Below are positions 1 through 8,275 of a stretch of DNA of 64,000 nt, piece by piece (within the stretch, counting starts at the first letter, position 1; the number at the start of each line of letters is the position of its first letter). A program made the position numbers and the translations under genes. This DNA comes from Iamia sp. SCSIO 61187 (lineage in GTDB: Bacteria; Actinomycetota; Acidimicrobiia; Acidimicrobiales; Iamiaceae): positions 310,001 to 374,000 of the forward strand of contig NZ_CP050948.1 of the NCBI RefSeq assembly GCF_019443745.1. Direction: 5' to 3'. The notes below the pieces were generated by a model. That model ran no database searches and was not told the DNA's origin. It saw only the letters and a list, made by a program, of their open reading frames with translations.

Positions 1-195
1 CACGGGGGCGGGGTCGATGGAGGCGAGGACGGGCACGGCGACCAGCTCGTCGGCGGTGGCCACGGTGACGAGGGCGCCGTCGTGGCGGATCACCCGACCC
101 GGTGTCGACGGCGCCCGCAGGTCCTCGGCGGCGGTGGCGGCCAGGGCGGCCCAGCGGTCGGACCAGCCGAGGGCGGGGAGGATGTCGTCGGCCAC
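1..195 (-). CDS. rsgA: Ribosome small-subunit-dependent GTPase A, N-terminal fragment (runs off the window)
   Basis: Only the first 65 codons are present, so the call rests on the N-terminal OB-fold region. The reading starts VADDILPALGWSDRW and continues into a stretch with PGRVIRHDGALVTVAT, which resembles the beginning of RsgA/YjeQ, a circularly permuted GTPase that helps mature the 30S subunit. The GTG at 195-193 follows a GGAGG box about ten bases upstream. The GTPase motifs lie outside the window, so this is a family-likeness call, not a proof. It lies downstream of the oxidoreductase gene on the same strand with a palindromic repeat between them. Confidence 0.55.
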   Translation of the reverse strand, partial: MADDILPALGWSDRWAALAATAAEDLRAPSTPGRVIRHDGALVTVATADELVAVPVLASIDPAPV

Positions 196-260
196 GATCC
201 CCCATCCTCCCATCCCCGGCGCGGCGCGGCGCGCCCCGGAGGGGTCGGCGCGCTCTCCGA

Positions 261-287
261 CACGGAGTGGGTCAGACCCACCCCGTG
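261..287. repeat. 27-nt palindromic intergenic repeat, GTGGGTC type
   Basis: Arms CACGGA and TCCGTG-like (CCCGTG here) enclose GTGGGTC-A-GACCCAC. It differs by one base from the copy at 57753-57779. It sits just past the 3' end of the oxidoreductase gene, so it may act as a transcript-end hairpin. Confidence 0.8.
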
Positions 288-313
288 CCCGCCGGTGCCG
301 CTGGAGCCGTGCT

Positions 314-1291
314 CTACGCGACGACCTTGCTCAGGGTCTGGCCGAGGAGCTCGACCCGGCCCTCGATGAACCCGTTGGCCGGGGCGGCGACGGTGAACCC
401 GTCGATCCCGCGGTTCATGAGGTCCGAGAAGTGCTCGCCGATCTCGTCGGGGCTGCCGTGGGGGACCATGCCCCGCACGTTCTCCCGCTCCTCGTCGGAC
501 ATCGACGTGACGTCGAGGCCCCGGGAGCCGAGGAAGGAGTCGAGGTCGGCGACGGCCTGGTCGTGGGTCTCGGCGATGCAGGCCATGCCCTGGTAGCTGA
601 CCGTGATCTCCGACCGGTCGCGGCCCAGCGTCTCGCAGTGACCGGCGAGGGCCTCGAGCTTGCGGGGGATCTCGTCGGGCCCGCAGATGAGGTTGGACTC
701 GTCGGCGTACTGGGCCACGAGGCGCAGCGTCTTCTTCTCGCCCCCGCCGCCGATCATGATCGGGATCTTCCCGAGCGGTGCCGGCGAGTTGATGGCCTCG
801 CTGACCTTGTACCACTTGCCGTCGAGGCTCGGCTTCTCGCCCTTCAGCATCCCGGTGATGATCTGGAGCGACTCCTCCAGCTTCTCGAACCGCTCGGTGA
901 AGGTGAGGAACTCGAACCCGAGGGCGTCGTGCTCGAGCTCGAACCAGCCGGCGCCGATGCCGAGCTGGGCCCGGCCGCCGGAGACGACGTCGAGCGTGGT
1001 CACCGTCTTGGCCAGGAGCGCCGGGGCCCGGTACGTGTTCCCGGTGACGAGGGCCGACAGGCGCACCGTCGAGGTGTGCTGGGCCAGCGCGGAGAGCACC
1101 GAGTAGGCCTCGAGCATCTCCAGCTCCGGCGGGCCCAGCATGGGCAGCTGGTAGAAGTGGTCCATCACCAGCACGGTGTCGAAGCCCGAGGTGTCGGCCT
1201 CGCGGGCCTGACGGGCCACCACGTCGAACAGGTCGCCCGGGGCCGTGTCGGGATAGGTGAAGTTGGGGATCTGGTATCCGAGTCGCGTCAC
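314..1291 (-). CDS. LLM-class F420-dependent oxidoreductase
   Basis: A 325-residue luciferase-like monooxygenase-fold protein. The N terminus (VTRLGYQIPNF) leads into a first beta strand, followed by the internal LGIGAGWFELEHDALG segment and the IPIMIGGGGEKKTLRL segment typical of actinobacterial F420-dependent LLM oxidoreductases. These enzymes use reduced or oxidised F420 (sometimes FMN) on diverse substrates; the substrate here cannot be read from sequence. A longer TTG start at 1345 is possible. I chose the GTG at 1291 because TACCGT lies seven bases upstream and the protein then begins at the family's usual point. No neighbour suggests a pathway. Confidence 0.85.
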   Translation of the reverse strand: MTRLGYQIPNFTYPDTAPGDLFDVVARQAREADTSGFDTVLVMDHFYQLPMLGPPELEMLEAYSVLSALAQHTSTVRLSALVTGNTYRAPALLAKTVTTLDVVSGGRAQLGIGAGWFELEHDALGFEFLTFTERFEKLEESLQIITGMLKGEKPSLDGKWYKVSEAINSPAPLGKIPIMIGGGGEKKTLRLVAQYADESNLICGPDEIPRKLEALAGHCETLGRDRSEITVSYQGMACIAETHDQAVADLDSFLGSRGLDVTSMSDEERENVRGMVPHGSPDEIGEHFSDLMNRGIDGFTVAAPANGFIEGRVELLGQTLSKVVA

Positions 1292-1298
1292 CGGGTGG

Positions 1299-1304
1299 AC
1301 GGTA
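1299..1304 (-). promoter_or_regulatory. -10 element TACCGT, leaderless type
   Basis: Seven bases separate this hexamer from the GTG at 1291, so the transcript probably begins at the start codon. Confidence 0.5.
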
Positions 1305-1371
1305 ACGAGGATGTGCCGCGCTTCACACCGTGGAGCCCGCTCCAAGAGCGCGCTCGAAGACCGATGTCACA

Positions 1372-2673
1372 TCAGCGGCGGGGACCCATCCAGGTGACGA
1401 GGTCGTCGGCGACGGCGGGGTGGTGGACGAGGCGGAGGTGGCCGACGCGGGAGTGGTGGCGCACGACGACGTTGGGGGCGTCGCGGGCGGCGCGGGCGGG
1501 GGCGGTGGCGCTGCGGGGGTGGACCAGGCCGTCGCCGACGAGCCAGGCGACGGGGTGTCGCCGCCCGGCGCCGAGCGAGGAGGCGACGAAGGCGTGGCGG
1601 GCGCGGGGCATGAGGGCGGCGAGGGTCACGATCTCGGCCTCGACGTCGGCCTCCTCGTCGGCGTCGTCACCGCCGCCCTCCCCGAGGGCGGCCGGCCGCC
1701 TGCCGCGGGTGAGGTCACGGATGCCGGCGCTGCGGAGGTCGAGGAACGACGCCAGGCCGCGGGTCTCGGGGAGGCGGCCGAAGGTGGAGGCGCCCCGGTG
1801 CGCCAGGCGCGCCAGCCACGATCCGGCGTGGGGCGTCCCCAGCGTCACGACGTGGCTCACGTGGTCGACCCACCCCGCCCCGGTGGCGAGGCCGCGGTGG
1901 CAGGCGGCCCCGGCGACGAGCCCGCCCATGGAGTGGCCGACGAGGGCGACCTCGGCCACCGGTCCCGGCCAGGCGGCGACGAGCCCCTCGATCAGCTCGG
2001 CCAGCTCCTCGGCGCTGGTGGTGACGGGGAGGCCGGTGTTGTAGCCGACCTCGAGCGGCGTCCACCCGACCTCGGCGAGGCGCTCGCCGTAGGTGGGCAC
2101 GGCCTGCCCCTCGTCGTCGGTCGGCCACCAGCCCCACGACGCGGGGGTCTCGGCCAGGCCGTGCACGAACACCACGATGCGGTCGGTCGGTGCGTCGAGC
2201 GCACCGACGAGGGCCGCGGGCTCCGTCGGCAGGGGCTCGCCGTGGTGGCACACGGTCAGGCGCACGACCAGGTCGTCGGTGCGGCCGTCCATCCAGTCCC
2301 CGAGGAGCCCGCTGCCGAAGGCGAGGGCCTGGGCGCCCCGCGGGTGGGCGCTGATGGGACGGCGGTCGCGCCCCCCGCCGGCCGCGGCCACAACGGCTCC
2401 GGCGGCACCGCCGGCGAGGCGGGCCCCGCCCCGCACGGCGCCGTACGCCGCGCCGGTCGCGGCGTCGTGGACGACCCGCACCGGGGTCCCGACCGGACCG
2501 AGCCCGGCGACGACCCGGTGGACGATGCCCTCGTGGGTGTCCTGGATCGGGCCGACCAGGGTGTCGACGAGCGCGCCGACCAACCGGGCGGCGCCGGCGA
2601 TCTCGTCGACCGCCGTCTCCGGGTCGGCGGGCGCAGCGGGGGCGGGCGCAGGGTCGGCGACGGCGGACGGCAC
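1372..2673 (-). CDS. Alpha/beta-hydrolase, lipase-like
   Basis: About 433 residues. The C-terminal two thirds form an alpha/beta hydrolase: the oxyanion-side strand IVVFVHGLAET, nucleophile elbow GHSMGG (Ser near residue 246), and a late His in GHLRLVHHP next to the end. The spacing resembles triacylglycerol-lipase/PGAP1-like esterases that act on acyl esters. The first about 150 residues are Ala/Gly-rich and low complexity, with no clear signal peptide. A GTG at 2754 would add 27 Arg-rich residues; the GTG at 2673 is preferred because CAGGCT lies six bases before it. Substrate is unknown. It is divergent from the secreted PKD protein. Confidence 0.75.
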   Translation of the reverse strand: MPSAVADPAPAPAAPADPETAVDEIAGAARLVGALVDTLVGPIQDTHEGIVHRVVAGLGPVGTPVRVVHDAATGAAYGAVRGGARLAGGAAGAVVAAAGGGRDRRPISAHPRGAQALAFGSGLLGDWMDGRTDDLVVRLTVCHHGEPLPTEPAALVGALDAPTDRIVVFVHGLAETPASWGWWPTDDEGQAVPTYGERLAEVGWTPLEVGYNTGLPVTTSAEELAELIEGLVAAWPGPVAEVALVGHSMGGLVAGAACHRGLATGAGWVDHVSHVVTLGTPHAGSWLARLAHRGASTFGRLPETRGLASFLDLRSAGIRDLTRGRRPAALGEGGGDDADEEADVEAEIVTLAALMPRARHAFVASSLGAGRRHPVAWLVGDGLVHPRSATAPARAARDAPNVVVRHHSRVGHLRLVHHPAVADDLVTWMGPRR

Positions 2674-2789
2674 CCCGCGAGCCTGCCACCCCGCCCGCCT
2701 CCGGCGCGCCGGACCCGTCCGGCGACGACGGAGCGTCGTGAGATCGGCGGGCACCCACAGATGGTGACCAACTACTCAGAGTCACGCCC

Positions 2790-2820
2790 TTGCCAAACTC
2801 ACCACGGAGCGTGGTAGTGT
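2790..2820 (+). promoter_or_regulatory. Promoter of the secreted PKD protein gene
   Basis: TTGCCA at 2790-2795 and an extended -10, TGG-TAGTGT, at 2812-2820, with a slightly long 19-base spacer. It predicts a leader of about 45 bases before the GTG at 2873. Confidence 0.45.
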
Positions 2821-2872
2821 GTGGGTGTCGCCGGGAACCCCAAGGCCTGGCGTCGACGATCGGGGAGACCAC

Positions 2873-5689
2873 GTGACCACCAACCGCCGCACCCGCCGCA
2901 CCCGGGCCGCTGCCGCCACCGCCACCGTGGTGGTGGCCACCATGCTCGGCGCCCTCGTCGTGGCGACCGGCCCGGCCGGCGGCGTCGCCCCCGTGGCCGC
3001 CGCCCACTCGACGCAGGTGAACGCCCTGCCGAACGAGGCCACCCCGCACGCCCTCGACGGCAGCGTGCGCACCGTCGCCGTCGTCGGCGACACCGTGTTC
3101 ATGGGCGGCGACTTCACCCAGGCCGCCAACCCCGACCGCACCCCGGTCGCCCGCAGCTGGATCCTCGCCTTCGACAAGGCCACCGGCGTCGTCCGCTCCG
3201 GCTGGGCCCCGCAGCTCGACGGCACGGTCCACTCGATCGTCCCGGCCGAGGACGGCCAGTCGGTCTACGTGGCCGGCGCCTTCAAGACCGTCAACGGCGC
3301 CCGCCAGCCCAAGGTCGCCCGCCTCCGGGTCAGCGACGGCGGGCTGATGGACTTCAAGCCGGCCGTCGACGCCACCGTCTACACGCTCGCCCTGGTCGGG
3401 AACCGCCTCTGGATGGGCGGCGTGTTCAAGAACATCCAGGGCCGGTCCCTCCGCGTCGCCGCCGTCGACGCCCAGACGGCCGTCATCGACGACCGCATGA
3501 GCATCCCGTTCACCGGCACCCACCACGGCATCGGTGACGGGAAGATCTGGCGCATCGAGCCGTCGCCCGACGGCCGTCACGTCCTCGTCGGGGGCAGCTT
3601 CTCCGCCGTGGGCGGCCAGCCCCGAGGCCAGATCGCCAAGATCGACATCGCCGCCGACGGCACGCCGACCCTGTCGCCGTGGTCGACCACCCGCTACGCC
3701 CCGACCTGCGCCTCGTCGATCGCCGACTCGCTGCGCGACATCTCCTACAGCCCCGACGGCTCGTACTTCGTCATCGGGACCTCCGGCGGCCTCCCGTCCA
3801 ACGACAACAGCACCCTGTGCGACACCACCGCCCGGTGGGAGGACACCGACACCCCGAACTCCCAGCCCACGTGGGTGAACCCGACCGGTGGCGACTCCGT
3901 CTACTCCGTCGAGGTCAGCGGCGCCGCCGTCTACGTCGGTGGCCACTTCCGCTGGTCGAACAACGTCAACGGCCGTGACCGGCTGATGCCGGGCGGCGTC
4001 GGGCGCGAGGGCATCGCCGCCCTCGACCCGGCCAACGGCGTGCCCCTCAGCTGGAACCCGGGCCGCGACCGAGGCCAGGCCGTGTGGCAGATGCTCTCCA
4101 CGCCCGACGGCCTCTACGTCGCCAGCGACACCGACCGCATCGCCCGCTACCTCTACCGGGGCCGCATCGCCTTCTTCCCGGTGGCCGGCGGCGCCCCCGT
4201 GCCCCAGCCCGCCAACATGGTCCTGCCCGGCGCCTTCCACCAGTACGTGCCGAGCGGCCCGGCCCGCGTGATCTCCCGCTCCTACGACGGCACCACCGTC
4301 GGCAACCCGGAGACCGTGGCCACGCCGCCGTCGGACTTCTCCAACCTCACCGGTGCCTTCCGCGTCGACGGCACCCTCTACACCGCCCACAGCGACGGGA
4401 CCCTCCGGGCCCGCAGCTACGACGGCACCACGTTCGGCCCGCCGACCACCATCAACCTCTACGGCCTGTCGGCCTTCGCCAGCGAGCTCTCGAACGTGCG
4501 GGGCATCACCTACTCGGCCGGGCGCCTCTACTACGGCCTGTCGGGCAGCACGAGCCTGTTCAGCCGGGGGTTCTCGGTCGAGAGCCGGATCGTCGCCGGT
4601 GCCCGGACCACCGTGGCCACCTCGTCGAGCACCACCCTGCACTACGGCAACGTCGGCTCGATGGTCGTGATCGGCGACCAGCTCTACTACTCCGACACCC
4701 GCAACACGACCCTCCGTCGGGGCACCTTCTCGCCGACCACCGGCATCGACCCGGCCACGATCACCACGGTCAGCCCGTCGGGCCCCGGCGGCATCGCCTG
4801 GTCGACGGGTGAGCTGTGGGGGGTCCAGGGCGCCATCCCCAACCAGGCCCCCACGGCCGCCTTCACCAGCACCTGCACCGGCATGAGCTGCGCCGTCGAC
4901 GCCTCGGACTCCACCGACGGCGACGGGGAGATCGCCAGCGTCCAGTGGGACTTCGGCGACGGCGGCACGGCCACGGGGACCACCGCCGACCACCGCTACG
5001 CCGACGCCGGCACCTACACGATCACCGTCACCGTCACCGACGACGACGGCGCCGTGGGCAGCGCCACCCGCTCGGTCACCGTCACCGGCCCCCAGGTCGT
5101 CGGGACCTCCTCCAGCACCGGCAACCAGACGAAGACCGTCCACACGGTCACCGTCCCCGCCGGGGTCCAGCCCGGTGACCAGCTGGTCCTGTTCAACGCC
5201 TCCAACGCCACCGGCACCATGACGGCCAACGCCTCCGCCGGGTGGACCCGGGTCATCGACGCCAGCACCTCCGGCAGCCGCCACGGCGCCTTCGTCCGCA
5301 CCGCCGTCGCCGGCGACGCCGGCTCGACCGTCTCGGTCACCTTCAGCGGCTACGCCAAGGCCGACCTCACCGTGGTCGCCTACCGGGGGGTCACCCTCGG
5401 CGCCACCGCCGGCCAGGCCGGCTACACGACGCCGGTCGTGGCGGCGACCCCCGGCGCCTGGGCCGTGTCCTACTGGGCCGACAAGTCGGCGACGACCACG
5501 GCCATCACCCCGCCCGCCGCGGTCACCATCCGCTTCGAGCGGACGGCCACCGGCGCCGGCCACCTCACCGAGACGCTCGGCGACGTCGTCGCCACCGGCA
5601 CCACCGTCGGCGGCCTCACCGGCACGCCCGCCGGTGGCGCCCCCGTCGCCAACGCCGCGGCCATGACGCTGGTGCTCGTCCCCAGCTGA
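2873..5689 (+). CDS. Secreted beta-propeller/PKD-domain protein
   Basis: A 938-residue exported protein of unknown function. An Arg-rich n-region, a hydrophobic core (VVVATMLGALVVAT) and a likely cleavage after VAAA form the signal peptide. Residues about 40-640 contain repeating blades with motifs such as VGDTVFMGGDFTQ and VYVGGHFRWSNN, as in delta-60/propeller repeats. A PKD domain follows at about 656-738, with WDFGDGG and HRYADAGTYTITVTVTD. The remaining about 200 residues are a Thr/Val/Gly-rich beta-sandwich-like tail. The GTG at 2873 is chosen because GGGGAG lies five bases upstream (2862-2867). Such proteins usually mediate surface or extracellular binding; no catalytic residues are evident. 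Confidence 0.8.
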   Translation: MTTNRRTRRTRAAAATATVVVATMLGALVVATGPAGGVAPVAAAHSTQVNALPNEATPHALDGSVRTVAVVGDTVFMGGDFTQAANPDRTPVARSWILAFDKATGVVRSGWAPQLDGTVHSIVPAEDGQSVYVAGAFKTVNGARQPKVARLRVSDGGLMDFKPAVDATVYTLALVGNRLWMGGVFKNIQGRSLRVAAVDAQTAVIDDRMSIPFTGTHHGIGDGKIWRIEPSPDGRHVLVGGSFSAVGGQPRGQIAKIDIAADGTPTLSPWSTTRYAPTCASSIADSLRDISYSPDGSYFVIGTSGGLPSNDNSTLCDTTARWEDTDTPNSQPTWVNPTGGDSVYSVEVSGAAVYVGGHFRWSNNVNGRDRLMPGGVGREGIAALDPANGVPLSWNPGRDRGQAVWQMLSTPDGLYVASDTDRIARYLYRGRIAFFPVAGGAPVPQPANMVLPGAFHQYVPSGPARVISRSYDGTTVGNPETVATPPSDFSNLTGAFRVDGTLYTAHSDGTLRARSYDGTTFGPPTTINLYGLSAFASELSNVRGITYSAGRLYYGLSGSTSLFSRGFSVESRIVAGARTTVATSSSTTLHYGNVGSMVVIGDQLYYSDTRNTTLRRGTFSPTTGIDPATITTVSPSGPGGIAWSTGELWGVQGAIPNQAPTAAFTSTCTGMSCAVDASDSTDGDGEIASVQWDFGDGGTATGTTADHRYADAGTYTITVTVTDDDGAVGSATRSVTVTGPQVVGTSSSTGNQTKTVHTVTVPAGVQPGDQLVLFNASNATGTMTANASAGWTRVIDASTSGSRHGAFVRTAVAGDAGSTVSVTFSGYAKADLTVVAYRGVTLGATAGQAGYTTPVVAATPGAWAVSYWADKSATTTAITPPAAVTIRFERTATGAGHLTETLGDVVATGTTVGGLTGTPAGGAPVANAAAMTLVLVPS

Positions 5690-5782
5690 TCGGTCCACGC
5701 TCCGGGGGGAGCACGAACCGGTGATCGGGTCTCCCGCTTGGGAGGGGGATCTGGTCACCGGTTCGTCGCGTCCGGGGCTCGG

Positions 5783-5788
5783 TACCCT
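5783..5788 (+). promoter_or_regulatory. -10 element TACCCT, leaderless type
   Basis: It ends seven bases before the GTG at 5796 and decides that start over the upstream in-frame ATG at 5721. Confidence 0.5.
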
Positions 5789-5795
5789 CGGGCCG

Positions 5796-6236
5796 GTGAC
5801 CGACGCCTCCACCACCGCCGTGCCCGAGGGCACCCCGCCCCTCAGCCCCTTCGGCGAGACGCTGGGCGAGTCCATCGTCTCGGTCGGCCCCGACGAGGTG
5901 GTCCTCCGCCTGCCGATCGAGCCCCACCTGCACCAGCCCTACGGCATCGTCCACGGCGGGGTGTGGTGCTCGATGGTCGAGACGGCGGCGAGCATGGGTG
6001 CGGCCGCCTGGCTCCGCACCCGGGGCGACGGCAACGTGGTGGGCGTCTCCAACCACACCGACTTCCTGCGGGCGGTGCGCGACGGCGAGGTCACGGCGAC
6101 GGCGACACCGATCCACCGGGGCCGGCTCCAGCAGCTGTGGCTGGTCGAGATCCGCGACGAGACCGACCGGCTCTGCGCCCGGGGCCAGGTCCGGCTCCAG
6201 AACCTCGAGTCGGCCGAGGGCCTGGCCCGGAGCTGA
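5796..6236 (+). CDS. PaaI-like hotdog-fold thioesterase
   Basis: A 146-residue single hotdog domain. The segment LHQPYGIVHGGVWCSMVETAASMGA contains the HGG motif and downstream Glu/Ala-rich helix typical of PaaI/YbgC-like acyl-CoA thioesterases. These hydrolyse aryl- or acyl-CoA esters in the cytoplasm. The later SNHTDFLRAV and QVRLQN strands complete the fold. An upstream in-frame ATG at 5721 would add 25 residues without family similarity, so the GTG at 5796 is preferred. The gene stands alone, convergent with the yjbQ-like gene. The actual acyl-CoA substrate is unknown. Confidence 0.85.
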   Translation: MTDASTTAVPEGTPPLSPFGETLGESIVSVGPDEVVLRLPIEPHLHQPYGIVHGGVWCSMVETAASMGAAAWLRTRGDGNVVGVSNHTDFLRAVRDGEVTATATPIHRGRLQQLWLVEIRDETDRLCARGQVRLQNLESAEGLARS

Positions 6237-6238
6237 AC

Positions 6239-6265
6239 CACGGATGGTGCCAGGCACCTTCCGTG
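6239..6265. repeat. 27-nt palindromic intergenic repeat, TGGTGCC type
   Basis: CACGGA, then TGGTGCC-A-GGCACC, then a TTCCGTG arm with one mismatch. It begins two bases after the thioesterase stop codon, between convergent genes, as expected for a transcript-end hairpin. Confidence 0.8.
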
Positions 6266-6269
6266 GCCT

Positions 6270-6415
6270 CGACTCGTCAGGCGGGCACGAAGCTGAGACG
6301 GACCATGCGCTGGGGGTTGTCGCCGCCGAGGGCCCGAGCGGCCCGGCGCCGACGGAGGAGGTGCCGAGAGCGGGAAGGACGGTGTCTCTGCTCTCCGATG
6401 GCGAAGCCGAGGAGA
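6270..6415 (-). pseudogene. Decayed partial copy of the 3' end of the yjbQ-like gene
   Basis: Bases 6270-6325 repeat 6429-6484 (the end of the intact gene and its stop) with one mismatch in 56; the mismatch is synonymous (GTG versus GTC in the final SFVPA). Upstream of that the copy is diverged. A reading with PALGT at about 6359-6372 matches the intact protein's PALGTWQ, but the frame is broken in between. The intact gene lies immediately upstream on the same strand, so this looks like an old tandem partial duplication whose last 56 bases stayed or became similar. Confidence 0.6.
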
Positions 6416-6417
6416 TG

Positions 6418-6492
6418 GACACGAACGGCGACTCGTCAGGCGGGGACGAAGCTGAGACGGACCATGCGCTGGGGGTTGTCGCCGTTCGTGTC
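6418..6492. repeat. 15-bp perfect inverted repeat around the yjbQ-like stop codon
   Basis: GACACGAACGGCGAC at 6418-6432 is the exact reverse complement of 6478-6492, leaving a 45-base loop that holds the end of the coding region. The right arm encodes VDTNGD, so the left arm looks like an inverted copy of coding sequence and may reflect a template switch. Confidence 0.7.
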
Positions 6493-6837
6493 GACGAGGA
6501 CGATGCTCTGCCAGGTGCCGAGGGCGGGCTCGCCGCCCAGCACGGGCACCGTCAGCGACGGGCTGATGATCGCCGGCAGCACGTGGTCGGCGCCGTGGCC
6601 GTGCGTGCCGTGGCGGTGCTGGTAACGGTCGTCGCGGGGGAGGATGTCCGCCAACGTGGTGGCCAGGTCGGCGTCGCTCCCGGCGCCCGTCTCGATGAGG
6701 GCCAGCCCGGCGGTGGCGTGGGGGGCGAAGACGTTCACCAGCCCGTCGCCCCGCCCGGCGCAGAACCGGGTCACCTCGACGGTGAGGTCGGTGACGACCC
6801 GGTCCCCGTTGTGCACGGGCAGCTCGACGGTCTCCAC
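6436..6837 (-). CDS. YjbQ/UPF0047 family protein
   Basis: A 133-residue protein that matches the UPF0047 family over its full length: DGLVNVFAPHATAGLALIETG, RHGTHGHGADHVLPAIISPS, and a C-terminal GTWQSIVLVDTNG. The conserved His-rich loop is intact. Some members rescue thiamine-phosphate synthase mutants in E. coli, and the family is sometimes annotated as secondary thiamine-phosphate synthase, but its physiological role is unsettled. The gene ends a small minus-strand run behind the SRPBCC protein gene, with only ten bases between them. A partial decayed copy of its 3' end lies just downstream. Confidence 0.9.
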   Translation of the reverse strand: METVELPVHNGDRVVTDLTVEVTRFCAGRGDGLVNVFAPHATAGLALIETGAGSDADLATTLADILPRDDRYQHRHGTHGHGADHVLPAIISPSLTVPVLGGEPALGTWQSIVLVDTNGDNPQRMVRLSFVPA

Positions 6838-6847
6838 CGCGCCCAGG

Positions 6848-7213
6848 CTAGGACGCGGGTGCGGTCCGGGCCCGGGCGGCGGCGGCGAAGGCGCGCAGCA
6901 CGGACCACCAGCCGTCGTCGCCGGTGATGAGGGCGCGGGTCGCGGGGTCGTGGGCGTCGAGGTGGCGGTGCTCGACGATGACCGTGGTGAGGTCGTCGTC
7001 GACCTCGGCGAAGCGGACGTCGATGGTCGCCCCCGGGGCCCAGGTGACGCGGATGTGCGCCTGCGGCTCCCACAGGGTCACGGTGGCCTCCACCTCCCGC
7101 AGGGGCGACGAGGCCGGCCACCAATCGGCCAGGCCGTCGGTGAAGAGCGCGAAGGAGGCCTCGATGCCCAACGGCACCGAGACCTCGACGCGCAGCAGGT
7201 CCGTGGCGGTCAG
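6848..7213 (-). CDS. SRPBCC/START-like domain protein
   Basis: About 121 residues with the SRPBCC ligand-cavity fold seen in AHSA1/polyketide-cyclase-like proteins: an opening beta strand ([10 protein letters not shown]), [14 protein letters not shown], then [15 protein letters not shown] and a final amphipathic helix. No ATG or GTG exists upstream in this frame before the fold begins. The most likely start is the CTG at 7213-7211, whose last two bases and the next base form the TGA stop of dps (CTGA overlap). An internal GTG about 12 codons further in would cut the first strand. Function is unknown; translational coupling to dps is likely. Confidence 0.7.
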   Translation of the reverse strand: MTATDLLRVEVSVPLGIEASFALFTDGLADWWPASSPLREVEATVTLWEPQAHIRVTWAPGATIDVRFAEVDDDLTTVIVEHRHLDAHDPATRALITGDDGWWSVLRAFAAAARARTAPAS

Positions 7214-7689
7214 GCGCCCTGGTCCTGGATCATCGACCGCAGCATCCACGCCGTCTTCTCGTGGACCTCGAGGCGCTGGGTCAGCAGGTCGGCGGTGACC
7301 TGGTCGTTGGCCGCCTCGGCCGGGCCGAAGACGCCGCGGGCGGTGCGGGCGACCTGCTCGTGACCGGAGACGAGCTCCTTCACCATGTCCTCGGCGGCGG
7401 GCACGCCGTCGGCCTCGGGGATCGAGGACAGCTCGCCCAGCTGGGTGTAGCTGCCGGGGGCGTAGACGCCGAGGGCGCGGATGCGCTCGGCGATCAGGTC
7501 CACTGCGGTCCAGAGCTCGTTGTACTCCTCCTCGAACATGAGGTGGAGGGTGTTGAACATCGGACCGGTGACGTTCCAGTGGAAGTTGTGGGTCTTCAGG
7601 TACAGGGAGTAGGTGTCCGCCATCACCCTGCTCAGGCCCTCGGCGATCTCCTCGCGCTGGGCCTCGTCGATGCCGATGTCGATCTGCAC
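7210..7689 (-). CDS. dps: Dps-family ferritin-like DNA-protection protein
   Basis: A 159-residue Dps/ferritin-like four-helix protein. The intersubunit ferroxidase residues are visible as His34/His37 (THNFHW), Asp64 and Glu68 (TAVDLIAER), with the family's 26-residue His-Asp spacing. Dps proteins form dodecamers, oxidise and store iron with H2O2, and protect DNA in stress or stationary phase. The GTG start at 7689 has AAAGGA six to eleven bases upstream. The SRPBCC gene follows with a four-base overlap. A longer start at 7740 would add a 17-residue basic tail and is not supported by a ribosome-binding site. Confidence 0.9.
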   Translation of the reverse strand: MQIDIGIDEAQREEIAEGLSRVMADTYSLYLKTHNFHWNVTGPMFNTLHLMFEEEYNELWTAVDLIAERIRALGVYAPGSYTQLGELSSIPEADGVPAAEDMVKELVSGHEQVARTARGVFGPAEAANDQVTADLLTQRLEVHEKTAWMLRSMIQDQGA

Positions 7690-7819
7690 GTCTTCCTTTC
7701 GTCGGGGCGACGGGACCGTCCCGCGCCTCCCTTGGTCCAACCCCGTCCGACGCGGCGATGTTCCTGCTCAGGGGCGGTGCCGGCCAGCGGACAGGTGTCC
7801 AAGATGGCAGCATGCGGCG

Positions 7820-8275
7820 ATGTCCGACCCTGAACCGACGACCGTCGTGGCGGCCCTCTGGGACGCCGTCTACGCCCGCGACTGGGACCGCATCGCGTCC
7901 CACCTCGGCGACGAGGCGATCTACTACGACGTGCCCACCGGGCCGTCGACCGCGGCGGTCGGGCCCGAGGCCATCGTCGGCCGCCTGAAGCTGGGGATCG
8001 AGCCCCTGGTCCGCTACGAGCACCGGGAGGGCCGGGTCGCCAGCACGGGCGACGTGGTCATGGTCGAGCACGCCGAGACGTGGGGCTGGGAGACGGGCGA
8101 GGAGTGCACGCTGCCCTTCGCCACCGTGCACCGCGTCGAGGGCGACAAGGTCGTCCTGTGGAAGGACTACTGGAGCTACGACCACCTCCTGGACCACGCT
8201 CCCGAGTGGTGGAAGGAGCGCCTCTTCGGCGCCGACCTGTGGTGGCTCACCGACGTCACCGGGCGCGAGCTGTGA
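7820..8275 (+). CDS. SnoaL/NTF2-like domain protein
   Basis: A 151-residue protein with an NTF2-like cone fold: VVAALWDAVYARDWDRIASHLGDEAIYYDVP is the usual N-terminal helix-strand unit, and the second half has VVMVEHAETWGW and VVLWKDYW strands, as in limonene-epoxide hydrolase or SnoaL-like proteins. The family ranges from enzymes to binding proteins, so the activity is open. Its stop overlaps the GTG of the alcohol dehydrogenase gene (GTGA), making it the first gene of a three-gene coupled operon with the dehydrogenase and a nitrilase-fold enzyme; a shared catabolic step is plausible. Confidence 0.75.
   Translation: MSDPEPTTVVAALWDAVYARDWDRIASHLGDEAIYYDVPTGPSTAAVGPEAIVGRLKLGIEPLVRYEHREGRVASTGDVVMVEHAETWGWETGEECTLPFATVHRVEGDKVVLWKDYWSYDHLLDHAPEWWKERLFGADLWWLTDVTGREL

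Noticed and set aside
1715-5875. A 1386-codon minus-strand open frame opposite the secreted PKD protein
   Set aside because: The plus-strand frame has a signal peptide, propeller repeats and a PKD domain; the minus frame is compositional noise.
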